Positions 1 through 9,300 of a DNA stretch of 64,000 bases are shown here, one piece after another (the first letter of the stretch is position 1; every line of letters starts with the position of its first letter). Both the position numbers and the translations under genes were made by a program. The stretch comes from Corynebacterium auriscanis. GTDB lineage: Bacteria; Actinomycetota; Actinomycetes; Mycobacteriales; Mycobacteriaceae. Below the pieces are notes generated by a model. It was given only the letters and a program-made list of their open reading frames with translations. It was not told the DNA's origin and searched no databases. Location of the stretch: NCBI RefSeq assembly GCF_030408435.1, contig NZ_CP047046.1:2400572-2464571 (forward strand), in the 5' to 3' direction.

Positions 1-1
1 G

Positions 2-1216
2 TTGACCTACGGCGTGATCGGCACCACCAACCTGGCGGCCCTGGCGGGTTCGGCCGGTCCACGCGGTGGTTTGGGTTTTGCCGAGGGCGTACCTGGTAGC
101 CAGTGGCAGCTGGTCGTTACCTTGGGCATGGTTTTGCTGGCCCTCGCAGTGAAAGCGGGTTTGGCTCCCGTTCACACATGGCTGCCACGTGCCTACCCGG
201 CAACCTCACCGGCCGTAATGGCCCTATTCTCGGGTTTGCACACGAAGGTTGCGGTGTATGCCATCTTGCGCATCTACATGACCACCTTCGAAGGCGATAC
301 ATCGTGGGCGTGGGGAATCCTAGCGCTGTCGGTACTGGGCATGATGGTTGGTTCTTTCGCGGGACTGGCTGAATTCTCGGTACGCAGCGTAGTGGCCTAC
401 CAAATGGTCAACGGTATTCCATTCATGCTGGTAGCGCTGGCGTTTTTGAATAACCACCCACACCTGATGCTCAGCGCTGCCCTGTTCTACATGCTGCACC
501 ACATGGTGGTTGCCGCAGCGCTGATCATGTCCTCGGGCGCGATCGAGGAAACGTACGGCACCGGCACACTCAAGCCACTATCCGGAATCATGCGACGGGA
601 CCCGTTTGTGTCCGTAGTTTTCGCTGCCGGTGCTCTGGCGATCGTGGGGCTGCCGCCATTTTCGGGCCTGTGGGGCAAGGTTGGGCTGGTTATGGGCATG
701 GCCTTTGATGGCTCCTGGAAGGCGTGGATCGCCATCGGCGCGATCATCGTCACATCTGTCGGCGCCCTGTTCTCGATGATTTACGTGTGGCGCGAAGTCT
801 TCTGGGGACGGCAGATGAATAAAAATGAGTGCCCACCTGACCTGCGCGTTCCCACTAGCTATGTTATGCCCAGCGCAGCCATGATGATCCTGTCGGTGGC
901 TATGTTCTTCGGCGCTGGCCAAGTGTATGAACTAACAGGTAAGGCAACCGATAGCCTCACCGATACCACCGGATATGTTCGCGCCATCATGGGGCCGGAC
1001 GATGCCCCGTCAGTGGGACGTGTATTGCCCCCTGGACCTTCCGGTATGGATAACGTGCCGGCGGGAATGCGTAGCGCGGCGGATGCCAATGCCGCAAAGG
1101 AACGCGAAGAACGCCGTGAAAGAACCATCCCCGAACAGCACAGCTCCACTGACCCCCGCGTGGATTCGCCCCAGGGTAAATCCTCCGAAGCCGAAACCCG
1201 GAAGACAGGTGAATAA
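2..1216 (+). CDS. mrpD: Mrp-type Na+/H+ antiporter subunit D (5' end outside window)
   Basis: Membrane subunit of the multi-subunit Mrp/Mnh cation/proton antiporter, of the family related to the ND2/ND4/ND5 subunits of complex I. The visible 404 residues hold many hydrophobic segments and the family's typical stretch with LAVKAGLAPVHTWLPRAYP, where the lysine and histidine lie in the proton path, followed by ALFSGLHTKVAVYAILR. The reading frame is open to the window edge, so the TTG at base 2 is not the true start. The last 80 or so residues after the membrane part are hydrophilic and charged, longer than usual for MrpD. It is followed three bases later by mrpE, so it is part of an mrp operon whose A-C genes lie upstream, outside the window. 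Confidence 0.9.
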   Translation: MTYGVIGTTNLAALAGSAGPRGGLGFAEGVPGSQWQLVVTLGMVLLALAVKAGLAPVHTWLPRAYPATSPAVMALFSGLHTKVAVYAILRIYMTTFEGDTSWAWGILALSVLGMMVGSFAGLAEFSVRSVVAYQMVNGIPFMLVALAFLNNHPHLMLSAALFYMLHHMVVAAALIMSSGAIEETYGTGTLKPLSGIMRRDPFVSVVFAAGALAIVGLPPFSGLWGKVGLVMGMAFDGSWKAWIAIGAIIVTSVGALFSMIYVWREVFWGRQMNKNECPPDLRVPTSYVMPSAAMMILSVAMFFGAGQVYELTGKATDSLTDTTGYVRAIMGPDDAPSVGRVLPPGPSGMDNVPAGMRSAADANAAKEREERRERTIPEQHSSTDPRVDSPQGKSSEAETRKTGE

Positions 1217-1219
1217 GCC

Positions 1220-2428
1220 ATGAAGCCGTTGAAAATGGGTTTTCACGCACTCCGTTACGGCGTGTGGCTGGTTGGGCAAATCCTCAAAGAGTCCACGGTC
1301 ATGGCCATGGATACTCTCGGAACCGGCCGCCACATCGCACCCGTGGTGATCTACTATCCCCTGCGCATCCGCAGCGAGGTAGAAATCGCTGCGTTCGTTA
1401 CCTCCATCACCATGACCCCCGGCACGCTCGCCCTAGGCCTTACCGGCCCCAAGGAGGTCGACTACGGTGCAGCCGCGGGCGGGGTGAACCGCGACGATAT
1501 CTCGGCGGTCACTAAAGCCGAGTTTCGCACCCACGGTCTCGATAACGTCCAGCGCTTCTTGGCCGTGCACGCGATGTACGGTCTTAATCCCGAGGAGATC
1601 CTCAGAGACTTAGCGGATATGGAAGAGCACCTGGCTCCGTACGTTAAGCACATCCCGCAGCGGTTCCACGTGAAGCATCTGGTGGAGCGCGGTCGCCCCG
1701 GCCCTCGTGGTTTCCGCGGCAGCCGCGGTGGTCGTGCGTCTGATGAGACGGTCTTTGACGTGGAGAAGGTGGATTCCACACCGCACGCCGTGGGGTTCGT
1801 TTCGGATATTCTGCGCCTCGATGAGGAAGAAAAGAACCCGGAGGACCTCAAGGACATGAGCCGTGAGGAACGCTACGAAGTCGCAGCGCGCAATGCCGAG
1901 CGCAACAAGGACCGCGCGCCCGGCGGCCATCGCAGTTCCGGTGTTGATGATTCCGGCCAGCACACTTCCGACGGCGACACCGGCGACGGCAACGGCGGCG
2001 GCAACGACACGAATGCGGCCAAACGCGCCAGCGCCCGTCGCGTCCGTCGCGAAGAGGCCAACATTGCCGCCGCCCGTGCTGAGCTACATGAGACCGACCG
2101 CGCGGGTACGTCCTCATCCAGTCGGAAGGCGAGTGACGAGGTAGTTGGTGGCGTCGATAAAAATAACCAGTTCTACACCGATATCGATACCTTCCACGGC
2201 GACCGGCTAGGCAGTTCGCACCCCGATCGTCAGGGACGCACCAAGCCGGGTGAGACGCTGTACGACCCGCTGTATCCCCGCAATAACCCCGACGAGGACG
2301 ATGTAGACGGCTCGCAGAAGTTCCTGGAAGATCCATTGCCGTGGTACGTCAAGGACAGCCAGAGCCGGGCCAGTAAAGAAAAACGGCGCAAAAACCGTGC
2401 CAAGAAGGAGCGGAGGAAGCACCAGTGA
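1220..2428 (+). CDS. mrpE: Mrp antiporter subunit E with a long charged C-terminal tail
   Basis: Residues about 1-140 match MrpE: membrane-associated N-terminus, then the conserved stretch YYPLRIRSEVEIAAFVTSIT followed by MTPGTLAL. MrpE proteins are usually near 160 residues; this one has 402. The extra roughly 260 residues are rich in R, D, E, G and S (for example an NGGGNDTN linker and a very basic end KEKRRKNRAKKERRK) and look disordered and cytoplasmic. ATG start three bases after mrpD; the stop overlaps the GTG start of mrpF (GTGA), implying coupled translation. The antiporter assignment is firm; the role of the tail is unknown. Confidence 0.88.
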   Translation: MKPLKMGFHALRYGVWLVGQILKESTVMAMDTLGTGRHIAPVVIYYPLRIRSEVEIAAFVTSITMTPGTLALGLTGPKEVDYGAAAGGVNRDDISAVTKAEFRTHGLDNVQRFLAVHAMYGLNPEEILRDLADMEEHLAPYVKHIPQRFHVKHLVERGRPGPRGFRGSRGGRASDETVFDVEKVDSTPHAVGFVSDILRLDEEEKNPEDLKDMSREERYEVAARNAERNKDRAPGGHRSSGVDDSGQHTSDGDTGDGNGGGNDTNAAKRASARRVRREEANIAAARAELHETDRAGTSSSSRKASDEVVGGVDKNNQFYTDIDTFHGDRLGSSHPDRQGRTKPGETLYDPLYPRNNPDEDDVDGSQKFLEDPLPWYVKDSQSRASKEKRRKNRAKKERRKHQ

Positions 2429-2703
2429 CCCCGACAAACCTGATGACGATTCTGGCGGGCATCGCCGGGATGATCTTGGTGGTGAGCCTGTGCACGGTTT
2501 TGTACCGTGTCACTACCACGCACAACGATGCCCGCCGCGCTGTTCTGGGCGACATGCTCTTCATGACGATGGCCGCGTTGTTCCTGTGCTATTCGCTTAC
2601 GCACCGCACGTCCATCACATATGAAGTCGCGCTTTTCGCCGGGCTGTTCGGCCCCTTGAGCACTTACGCTTATGCCCGCATCATCACCCGAGGGAGGCGC
2701 TAA
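2425..2703 (+). CDS. mrpF: Mrp antiporter subunit F
   Basis: A 92-residue protein with three hydrophobic segments (about residues 5-24, 43-60 and 66-85), the size and topology of MrpF/MnhF. Its GTG start overlaps the mrpE stop and its own stop lies immediately before the mrpG start, so it is translated as part of the mrpDEFG operon. No catalytic residue is known for this subunit; it is needed for assembly of the antiporter complex. Confidence 0.85.
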   Translation: MTPTNLMTILAGIAGMILVVSLCTVLYRVTTTHNDARRAVLGDMLFMTMAALFLCYSLTHRTSITYEVALFAGLFGPLSTYAYARIITRGRR

Positions 2704-3153
2704 ATGTCCGCTGTTTCTTTTCCTTTTCATGTCGACGCCACGTCCAGCACTTACAATGTGGCCTTCTTGGCAGCCGCAGGTGAAAAAGTGGAGTTCCATG
2801 AACCCAGCTGGCTCGCCGTCATCGTTGCGGGGGCGCTGGCCATTATCGGAGCGATCTACGTACTGGTGAGCGCCCGCGCGATGTACCTAGCCCCCGATGC
2901 ACTGTCGCAGTTGAACATGGTGGGCCCAGCGGTGGGTGTAGGTATGCCCCTATTAATTGCCGCGAATTTGGTGTATTCGTGGTCGATTGAGGGGTTCGTG
3001 CTGGGGCACTGGATTCGCGCGATCGTGGCGATTTTCGCGCTGCTCATAATGAGCGCTGTGGGTTCATACGCAATGGGGCGCGCCTTGCACGCCACGCACT
3101 GGGATCATACTGTTCCACTCTCCGGTGGTCAGCGGCCGAAGGAGCCTCGTTAG
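2704..3153 (+). CDS. mrpG: Mrp antiporter subunit G
   Basis: A 149-residue membrane protein, last gene of the mrp operon. After a short N-terminus it has three membrane segments (about residues 36-57, 75-95 and 104-125), with the MrpG-like order of a glycine/alanine-rich first helix and the following ALSQLNMVGPAVGVGMPLLI loop-helix. It starts one base after the mrpF stop. A strong hairpin follows the stop codon, consistent with operon termination here. Confidence 0.82.
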   Translation: MSAVSFPFHVDATSSTYNVAFLAAAGEKVEFHEPSWLAVIVAGALAIIGAIYVLVSARAMYLAPDALSQLNMVGPAVGVGMPLLIAANLVYSWSIEGFVLGHWIRAIVAIFALLIMSAVGSYAMGRALHATHWDHTVPLSGGQRPKEPR

Positions 3154-3166
3154 CGGCGACAACGGG

Positions 3167-3210
3167 AAAGCCGTCGCGAGTCAGTGAGGACACTGGCTGG
3201 CGACGGCTTT
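3167..3210. terminator. Bidirectional terminator hairpin between mrpG and ohr
   Basis: A perfect 11-bp inverted repeat (AAAGCCGTCGC / GCGACGGCTTT) with a second pairing CAGTG/CACTG inside, so almost the whole 44 bases can fold. It lies between two convergent genes; the A-run on one side and T-run on the other would serve both strands. Confidence 0.8.
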
Positions 3211-3240
3211 GTTATACCCAGGGGGCTTTTGCAGTATTAC

Positions 3241-3666
3241 TTACGCCACAGTGGCCTTGACCTCGGGGTCCACGTTGCCGCGCATTGCCTTGGAGTATGG
3301 GCAGAATGCGTGTGCCTTATCCGCCAGCTCCTGCGCCTTGTCCTGATCAACACCGTAGATGGTGACCTCGATTTCAGCGGTGATCTTGAAGCCTTCACCG
3401 TCCTTATTAAGGGCGCACTGGACGGCGACTTCTGGCTGGCGGTCAATTTCAACGCTTTCCTTGCGCATGATGGCCTGAAGAGCACCGTTGAAACAGGCGG
3501 CCCAGCCCGCGGCTACAAGTTGCTCTGGGTTGACACCGTCACCGGAGCCACCGAGTTCCTTGGGTGGGCGGACATCGAGGTCGATTTGGCCATCGGTGGT
3601 CTTTACGTGGCCGTCGCGACCGCCACCGGTAGAAACTGCCTTTGCTGCGTAGAGTGCATCGCTCAT
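3241..3666 (-). CDS. ohr: Organic hydroperoxide reductase, Ohr/OsmC family
   Basis: A 141-residue cytoplasmic thiol peroxidase that reduces organic hydroperoxides. The Ohr signature is present: the peroxidatic cysteine in WAACFNGAL (about residue 58) and the resolving cysteine in HAFCPYSKA (about residue 122), with GGSGDGVNPEQL upstream of the first. Full family length. The ATG is preceded by a strong AAGGAGG site. It is a single-gene unit facing the mrp operon; no OhrR-type regulator is seen beside it within the window. Confidence 0.92.
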   Translation of the reverse strand: MSDALYAAKAVSTGGGRDGHVKTTDGQIDLDVRPPKELGGSGDGVNPEQLVAAGWAACFNGALQAIMRKESVEIDRQPEVAVQCALNKDGEGFKITAEIEVTIYGVDQDKAQELADKAHAFCPYSKAMRGNVDPEVKATVA

Positions 3667-3783
3667 GTTCAGTCAATCCTCCTTGGATTTACGAGGTTCT
3701 TCTGCCGTCGCCCAGCCTACGGAAAACTGACGCGAACGGCAGTGATATCGAGTCTAAGGCGCCCCAGTCGGTTCGGTGATTCA

Positions 3784-5251
3784 GGCTCTTCACGATTTAG
3801 AGTGCGTTGATCCGGGTGTGCAGCTGCCCGGAGTGAATCAGGCACCGCACGATGTAGTGGCCGAGGTTGCGCAACCCCCAGGGCGGTCCCCCGTAGATGC
3901 TCTAGCCAGCCATTGATGGCCTCGACCGGCCCGTTGGACGCCCCGATGTCGAAGTAAGCCAGCACACATCCTCGCGCCGACGCCACACCGTCCTCCCCAG
4001 CCGGGGCCAGCTCCTCCAGACCTTTCGGCACGCCCTTACCCAAGGTGTTGATGATCCGTTTCCATCAACGTCTTGCCCTCCGATTTCTTCGGGTGCCCGT
4101 AGGCCTAGATCATGTCCTGGTAGAACATCCACGTGACCTCGAGTGCCGCGTATTCGTCATCGGTGGCCCACAACAGGTCCAGCCGCCTGTTCTGCCGCTC
4201 GGTGAGGTAGTTCCCTCCTGGGCAGCAAGGTCCGCCGGTGCTTGTACAGCAGATCATCCTTAGTGTCCACAACACCCGGTGGTCTCACGTTGGAGCCTCT
4301 GCCGGCAGCCAGTAAGCTTGTCCGCGGCCAGATGCACGACGTAGAACGGATCCATCACCTTCCTCGCCTGGGGCAGTACCCGGTCGACGGCGGTGGCGTA
4401 GCCGGTGAAGCCGTCCACGGTCACCACCTGCACCTGGCTGCGGAGACCAGGGTCGCGTTCCTGCAGCCACGTGCGCAGCACGTCCGCGCTGCGGCCTGGG
4501 CGGATATCTATTAGTCGGGCCGGCCCACGGCCATCGGCCAGCGGGGTGAGGTCGACCAGAATCGTCACCAGGGTGGACGGCTGGCCTGGCTTTCGGGTGT
4601 CCTTCCACACGTGCTCATCCACCCCGAGGATGCGCACCCCGTCCAGATGGGAGGGGTTGTCGTCGACGAGCTGTCGGCAGGCGTCCACAGCGACTTGATT
4701 GACCAATTCCCAACCCACACCCCGAGGGCCTTGGCGGTGGCGGCCACGCTCATCCTGTCGATGGCCAGTCGCTAAAGGATCCAGCCGGTCACCCGGTGGG
4801 TGAGCTTGGCCCCGTCATTGGCGCAGTTGAGGGAGGTTTGGAAGATTGTCCTCGGACATTGTTGATTGGTGCAGGTGAATCGGGGGGGGCACGAACGTGC
4901 AGGCGGGTGGGAAACCCCACGACCGGCAGATCAACCAGTCGGCGGACAGTGTGATCACGCAGTTTCCCGGGTTGGGTGCAGTCGGGGCAGTGCCCCTCGA
5001 CAGCGACCGGGGCGGGGCGTCGATGATGGTGAAGGTTCCGGCGTCGGCGGTTCCGGTGATCGTCAAGCCGATTTCTGCCGTGCGGCAGATGGGGTCTGCG
5101 ACGAGGTTGCCACGAGGCTGCACAGTAGGTCCTGGTTCGGTTAGATGGACGGTTTCGGAGCTCTCATCTTGTACCGGCTAGGACCCCTACATGTTGTGCC
5201 ACCCCGAACCAGGCTCTGCGGTCAGCTACGCACTCCAAAACGCGAAGAGCC
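3784..5251 (-). mobile_element. Decayed ISL3-family insertion sequence
   Basis: The element is bounded by 26-bp imperfect inverted repeats: 3784-3809 (GGCTCTTCACGATTTAGAGT and on to CGTTG) and its inverted copy at 5226-5251, matching at 21 of 26 positions. Between them lies a transposase gene on the minus strand, broken into several frames. The 1468-bp length fits the family. I see no matching 8-bp target duplication: flanking bases are GTGATTCA on the left and GCTAAACA on the right. This suggests an old insertion or later rearrangement. Confidence 0.8.
3798..5123 (-). pseudogene. Broken ISL3-family DDE transposase
   Basis: Pieces of one transposase can be read in different frames on the minus strand. 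The N-terminus is near 5123-4950 (ADPICRTAEIGLTITGTADA). The central catalytic part is at 4718-4260 (ILGVDEHVWKDTRKPG, VVTVDGFTGYATAVDRVLP, ARKVMDPFYVVHLAADKL). The C-terminus is near 4000-3800 (SNGPVEAINGWLEHLRGTALG, then a shifted frame ending LIHSGQLHTRINAL). At least three frameshifts and an interrupted zinc-finger region make it nonfunctional. Ends are approximate. Confidence 0.8.
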
Positions 5252-5347
5252 GCTAAACAGTGGGTTGAGTTGGGGGTTCCGAAAACAGAGATCGCGCGCC
5301 GATTAGAGGTCAATAAGACGACACTGTACAACTACCTGAACAACTGA
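5237..5347 (+). pseudogene. C-terminal fragment of a serine recombinase (resolvase) HTH
   Basis: The frame reads AAKQWVELGVPKTEIARRLE then VNKTTLYNYLNN and stop, the DNA-binding helix-turn-helix that ends resolvase/invertase proteins. The catalytic domain is missing: the sequence is cut at the right end of the ISL3 element, which appears to have inserted into, or recombined with, the resolvase gene. The first few codons fall inside the IS terminal repeat and are not part of the original gene. Confidence 0.6.
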
Positions 5348-5385
5348 ACACACACTGATCTCCCACAGCTTTTAAGTTTAGATCT

Positions 5386-6354
5386 CTAGAAGGGCTGTCG
5401 GAACATGCTAACGAGCGAAGCGATGTAATCATCTTTGAGCTTGTAACCGTGTGGTGTTTCTACCAGCACCCCAAGTTTGGTTCGACTTTCCCACCACCCA
5501 ATGAGAGCGGCATCGAAATATGAAACAGCTGACCATCCAGATGGGGTCATAAAGCTGTAGCCAAGTAGCTCATAAATACAGAAACGTGGACCTTCATCTT
5601 GAGGTATGCTCCAGTCTTCCAGGCTGTAATAATTCTCTGCTGTCTGAGCGAGGTAGAACAAAAGATCTTGGAATTTGAAAGAATCCTCGTGCACATACAT
5701 CTTAATGGAATCTCCACTGGCTAAAGGCTCAATGGCTTTACGTAGAACCGGTTCCATATCGGGTAGTGAGCTGGAGGCGATTACTTTCTTTAGGATTTCA
5801 CCGAGCTCGCCTTCGCGGGCAGCTTGGATACCTTCGTGTCCGCGATAGGGGGATCGTTCGCTCTCTTTGTAGTCAGGGTCGGGTCGCAGTTTGGAAAGGA
5901 AGTCACTGAAAGAATCAGCAACAAGGACGAAGCCGTCGTCGCTTTCGTTATCGAGGTAAAGCACGCTATGGGGTGGGAATTCCCGGAGCTCATAGTTGAT
6001 GACGAAGCACTCATGCATTCCAGATTCTGCGCATCCGATTAGGAGGACTCCCTTCGGGATTTCCCATTCTTCGGTGAGGAAGCCGGCGTAGTCGACTAAG
6101 TCATTATCCGATCCGTTTGTGGTGGTTCCATTCCCGAAGATGCGGTCTAGCTTGCTGTCGAATTCCATCCCGGAAGGTAGGTTCACATTGTCGAGGACAC
6201 AGTTTTTGAAACTGACTACACCGCCGCCTGTGGTTTTCACGAACTCTGCGTAGTCGTCTGGGAGTTTTCGTTTAATTTTACGCTCGATTGCGCGGATTCT
6301 CCCGCCATTGCAGGGTTCGCCGGGGTATAGTAGCGTAATCTGCGGTAGTCTCAT
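5386..6354 (-). CDS. SUKH (SMI1/KNR4) family immunity protein
   Basis: A 322-residue protein without signal peptide. Residues about 15-150 resemble the SUKH/SMI1-KNR4 fold: an early helix ending LPDDYAEFVKTTGGG, a middle strand region with GVLLIGCAESGMHECFVINY, and VLVADSFSDFLSKL at the end. SUKH proteins commonly neutralise nuclease toxins encoded just upstream. Here the gene begins 26 bases after the stop of a WHH-nuclease protein on the same strand, with a good AAGGA site before the ATG, so its role as cognate cytoplasmic immunity protein is a strong inference. The C-terminal half (about residues 175-322) is not recognised and may be a second domain. Confidence 0.75.
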   Translation of the reverse strand: MRLPQITLLYPGEPCNGGRIRAIERKIKRKLPDDYAEFVKTTGGGVVSFKNCVLDNVNLPSGMEFDSKLDRIFGNGTTTNGSDNDLVDYAGFLTEEWEIPKGVLLIGCAESGMHECFVINYELREFPPHSVLYLDNESDDGFVLVADSFSDFLSKLRPDPDYKESERSPYRGHEGIQAAREGELGEILKKVIASSSLPDMEPVLRKAIEPLASGDSIKMYVHEDSFKFQDLLFYLAQTAENYYSLEDWSIPQDEGPRFCIYELLGYSFMTPSGWSAVSYFDAALIGWWESRTKLGVLVETPHGYKLKDDYIASLVSMFRQPF

Positions 6355-6380
6355 ACTAATTCCTTGGTTATGTCTCTTTA

Positions 6381-9300
6381 TTAGTTCTTGCTACCCCAGA
6401 TAGCCCAGCCACCAGTATGGCGTACAGCCCTATGGAGATCTTGAGGTATCAGTTGCATGATTCCTTTGTCCTCATGATGGTGCCACACGAAGCCGTGCTT
6501 TCTCCTATAATCAGCGTTAATGTTGAGAATCCGATCAGCTTCTGCGACATCGCCGTCGCGTGACTTTGTTGGAGAGATTCTTACCACTGCCCTACCCTTG
6601 ACCGGCATCGTATGAGGATTGTATGTAGCTGTGGGCGGTAGTTGTGCGACATGGGCATCAAAAACCGGAAACCCTCGTTTGTTGAACGGTATATCATCAT
6701 ATATCCACCCTTTTGGCATACGGCTGGGATCACCATCGCGCCAATTCCCATCAGCGTAGCGCGAATTGATTGGCTTTCTACCGTTGACTAACTGCAGGGA
6801 ACAGAGATTGACAACCGTGCGCCAAAGGTTGCCCTCAGGCAGTGTCGTTGGGTGCCATACCGTTTGTTGGAGAGTTACTGTTGCTGACCATGCTGCTTGG
6901 CGCCCACCAACACAGTTGGAAGGGTAGAGGACATTATCGAGCGTGGAGCTGAACCGGGAGTTCCGGATCGCATCCTTGATATTGTCGATTTTTCCGATGA
7001 GTTTCCGGAGCGCAGGAATGGCTCTGCCGAACTTCACGTTTTTCCCGATGGGCAGCGCTCCAACGGCGGCCAAAAGGCACGCAGATACCTCGCCTTTGAC
7101 GCAGTTGAGGACATCTTTCACACCAACGAGGTCAAGGAGGAGGTCGAGGGATTCCTGCCCGATTTGTTGTTTGATGGTGTCCAGAAGGCTGGTTTTGTTG
7201 GCTTTCAGCTCCCCTTCTGCTGCGGCGGCGCGGTACTGTTCTTGCTCGTGGAGTTGTTTTTCCCACGCGGTGTTGTAGGCCTGCTGGGCAGCCTGGCTGG
7301 CGAGGCTAGCGTCGTGGCCTGCCGCATCGGCTGAACTACGAGCCTGAGCAGCCAAGGCAGCTGCTTGGTTTGCGGATTCGTGTGCTTGTGCTGCGTAGCT
7401 GGCTGCTTGGTCAGCGTTGTTGGCGGCTGCGCGAGCATCTTTTTCGGCTTGGTTGGCGGCTGTGTGGGCGCGTTGTTGTTGCTGTAAGGCGAATTGGAGT
7501 GATTGTCCTGCTTTGCGGGCATGTTCTTGTGCGTTGGTTGCTGACTGTTGGGCCTTGCCTGCCCACCCAGCAGCTTCGTTGGCATACCGTGTCGCGGTGT
7601 GGGCGTCACCTCGTGCGGTGAAGTAAGACCGCTGTGCGTCTGCAGCGTGCTGAGAAGCAGATTGTGCTGCTTGATAGCCCTTGTCAAGCAGTCCACTGAT
7701 GTATTCATCATGGGTAGCGCGTTGCGCATCGGCAGCGGCACGGCGTGCGGCTTCGATACCGATGAACTCGGCTAACCCTTCACGATCGCCTGCTACCGCC
7801 GCTTGAGCTGCAGCCTTGACCTCTGGGGTGCCAGTACGGGCGAGTTCGTAGGCTTGTTGGAGCTGATCTTGATACAAAGCACGCTCATACCCGCCACCGT
7901 GGACAAAACCGTCGAGGGCTTCAAAGGTATTGGCTTGCAACGCTGCATCGGCGGCCCGTTCTACAGCAGCGCCACTGTGGGTGCGCAGCTGCCAGGTCCG
8001 GGTGATCAATCCCGGCTTGCGTAGTTCCGGCAGATCGGTGTTGAGGAAGGCTTGAATATTGTCGCCACTGTCGTAGCTGGCCATATCCGCTGCATCCCGA
8101 ACCTTAGGGTCAGGATCGTTGAGGGCGAGGAATTCCGCGCGCGAATGCGCATCGGTGAATTTAGACTCTTCGTATTCATCGATGAATGCTTGGAAGTCTT
8201 CATCTCGGCCCGAGGCCAACGCGACTTTAGCGCTGCCTGCAATAGCCGGAGTTGCGACTTGGGCGGCGCTGACAGCTAGCTGCTTGACCTTTCCGAGGTC
8301 TATGTCGTGCTCGTCGTCGTGGGCCGCCAATTCAGAGAGTTGACGAAGATCATTTTCGAGCCTGGTCTGCTGGTCTTTGTGTGCCCTGGCCGCGGCATCG
8401 CGAGCATCCTGGATTGCGCGGGCGTGGGTGGCTTGGTCTTTGAGGTAGGCGGCTTCCTGGGCGAGGCGTTGATCCGCGGCGTCGCGGGCGAGCTTGCTGA
8501 TCTCGAAAGCCAGGGTGACCGCCTCAACGGCCTTGTTGGCAGCGACGTACGCATCCTGAGCATTGACCCCAGCCTTACGCGCCGAAGTGATGGCCTTATC
8601 AGCCTCAGCAGCAGCATCGTCAGCTGCTTTGGCGCTACGGCGGGCATGCTCGGCGGCGTCTTTGGCTGCCTGCCGGGCTCGGTCGACCAGTGATTTGATG
8701 CGAACGACAAGCCCATCAACTTCGTTGGAGGCAGCCCGTGCGCGTGCTGCGGCCGCGCGGGCACGGGCTGCACCGGCCCTGGCATCAGCTGCGGCGGCGT
8801 CGCCATCATCGGCAGCGGCAGCAGCATCACTGGCAGCAACGGCCGCCGCATCGGCGTTTCCTGCCGCAGAAGAGGCTGCCGAGCCTGCCGATTGTGCATA
8901 ACCCCACGCGGCATCAGCGTGGACGAAAGATCGCGCGGCCTTATCCGCAGCAGCCGCGGCATTGCGTGCGTTTTCCGCAGCGATGCGGGCCTGGCGGGCC
9001 TGGGAGGCATCCATCCCCGCCGCCGAGGCGCGGGCGGAGGCCTCTTGAGCAGCAATACGCGCCCTAGAGGCCGCAGAAACAGCCCGCGACAGAGCATCAG
9101 CGGTGTGTTGGAGTGCGGTGCGTGCATCGGCGGCCGCAGCGACCGCGTTATCGGCAGCCAGTGCTGATTGGTTGGCGAGCTTGCCTGCTTGTGCTGCGGC
9201 ATTGCCTGCCCGGACCTGGGCCGCGTCGGCGGCGTGGGCTTCGGTCTTGGACCGTTCGGTGGCCAGGCGTGCGGCGTCGGTGGCGCGCTTGGCTTGATCG

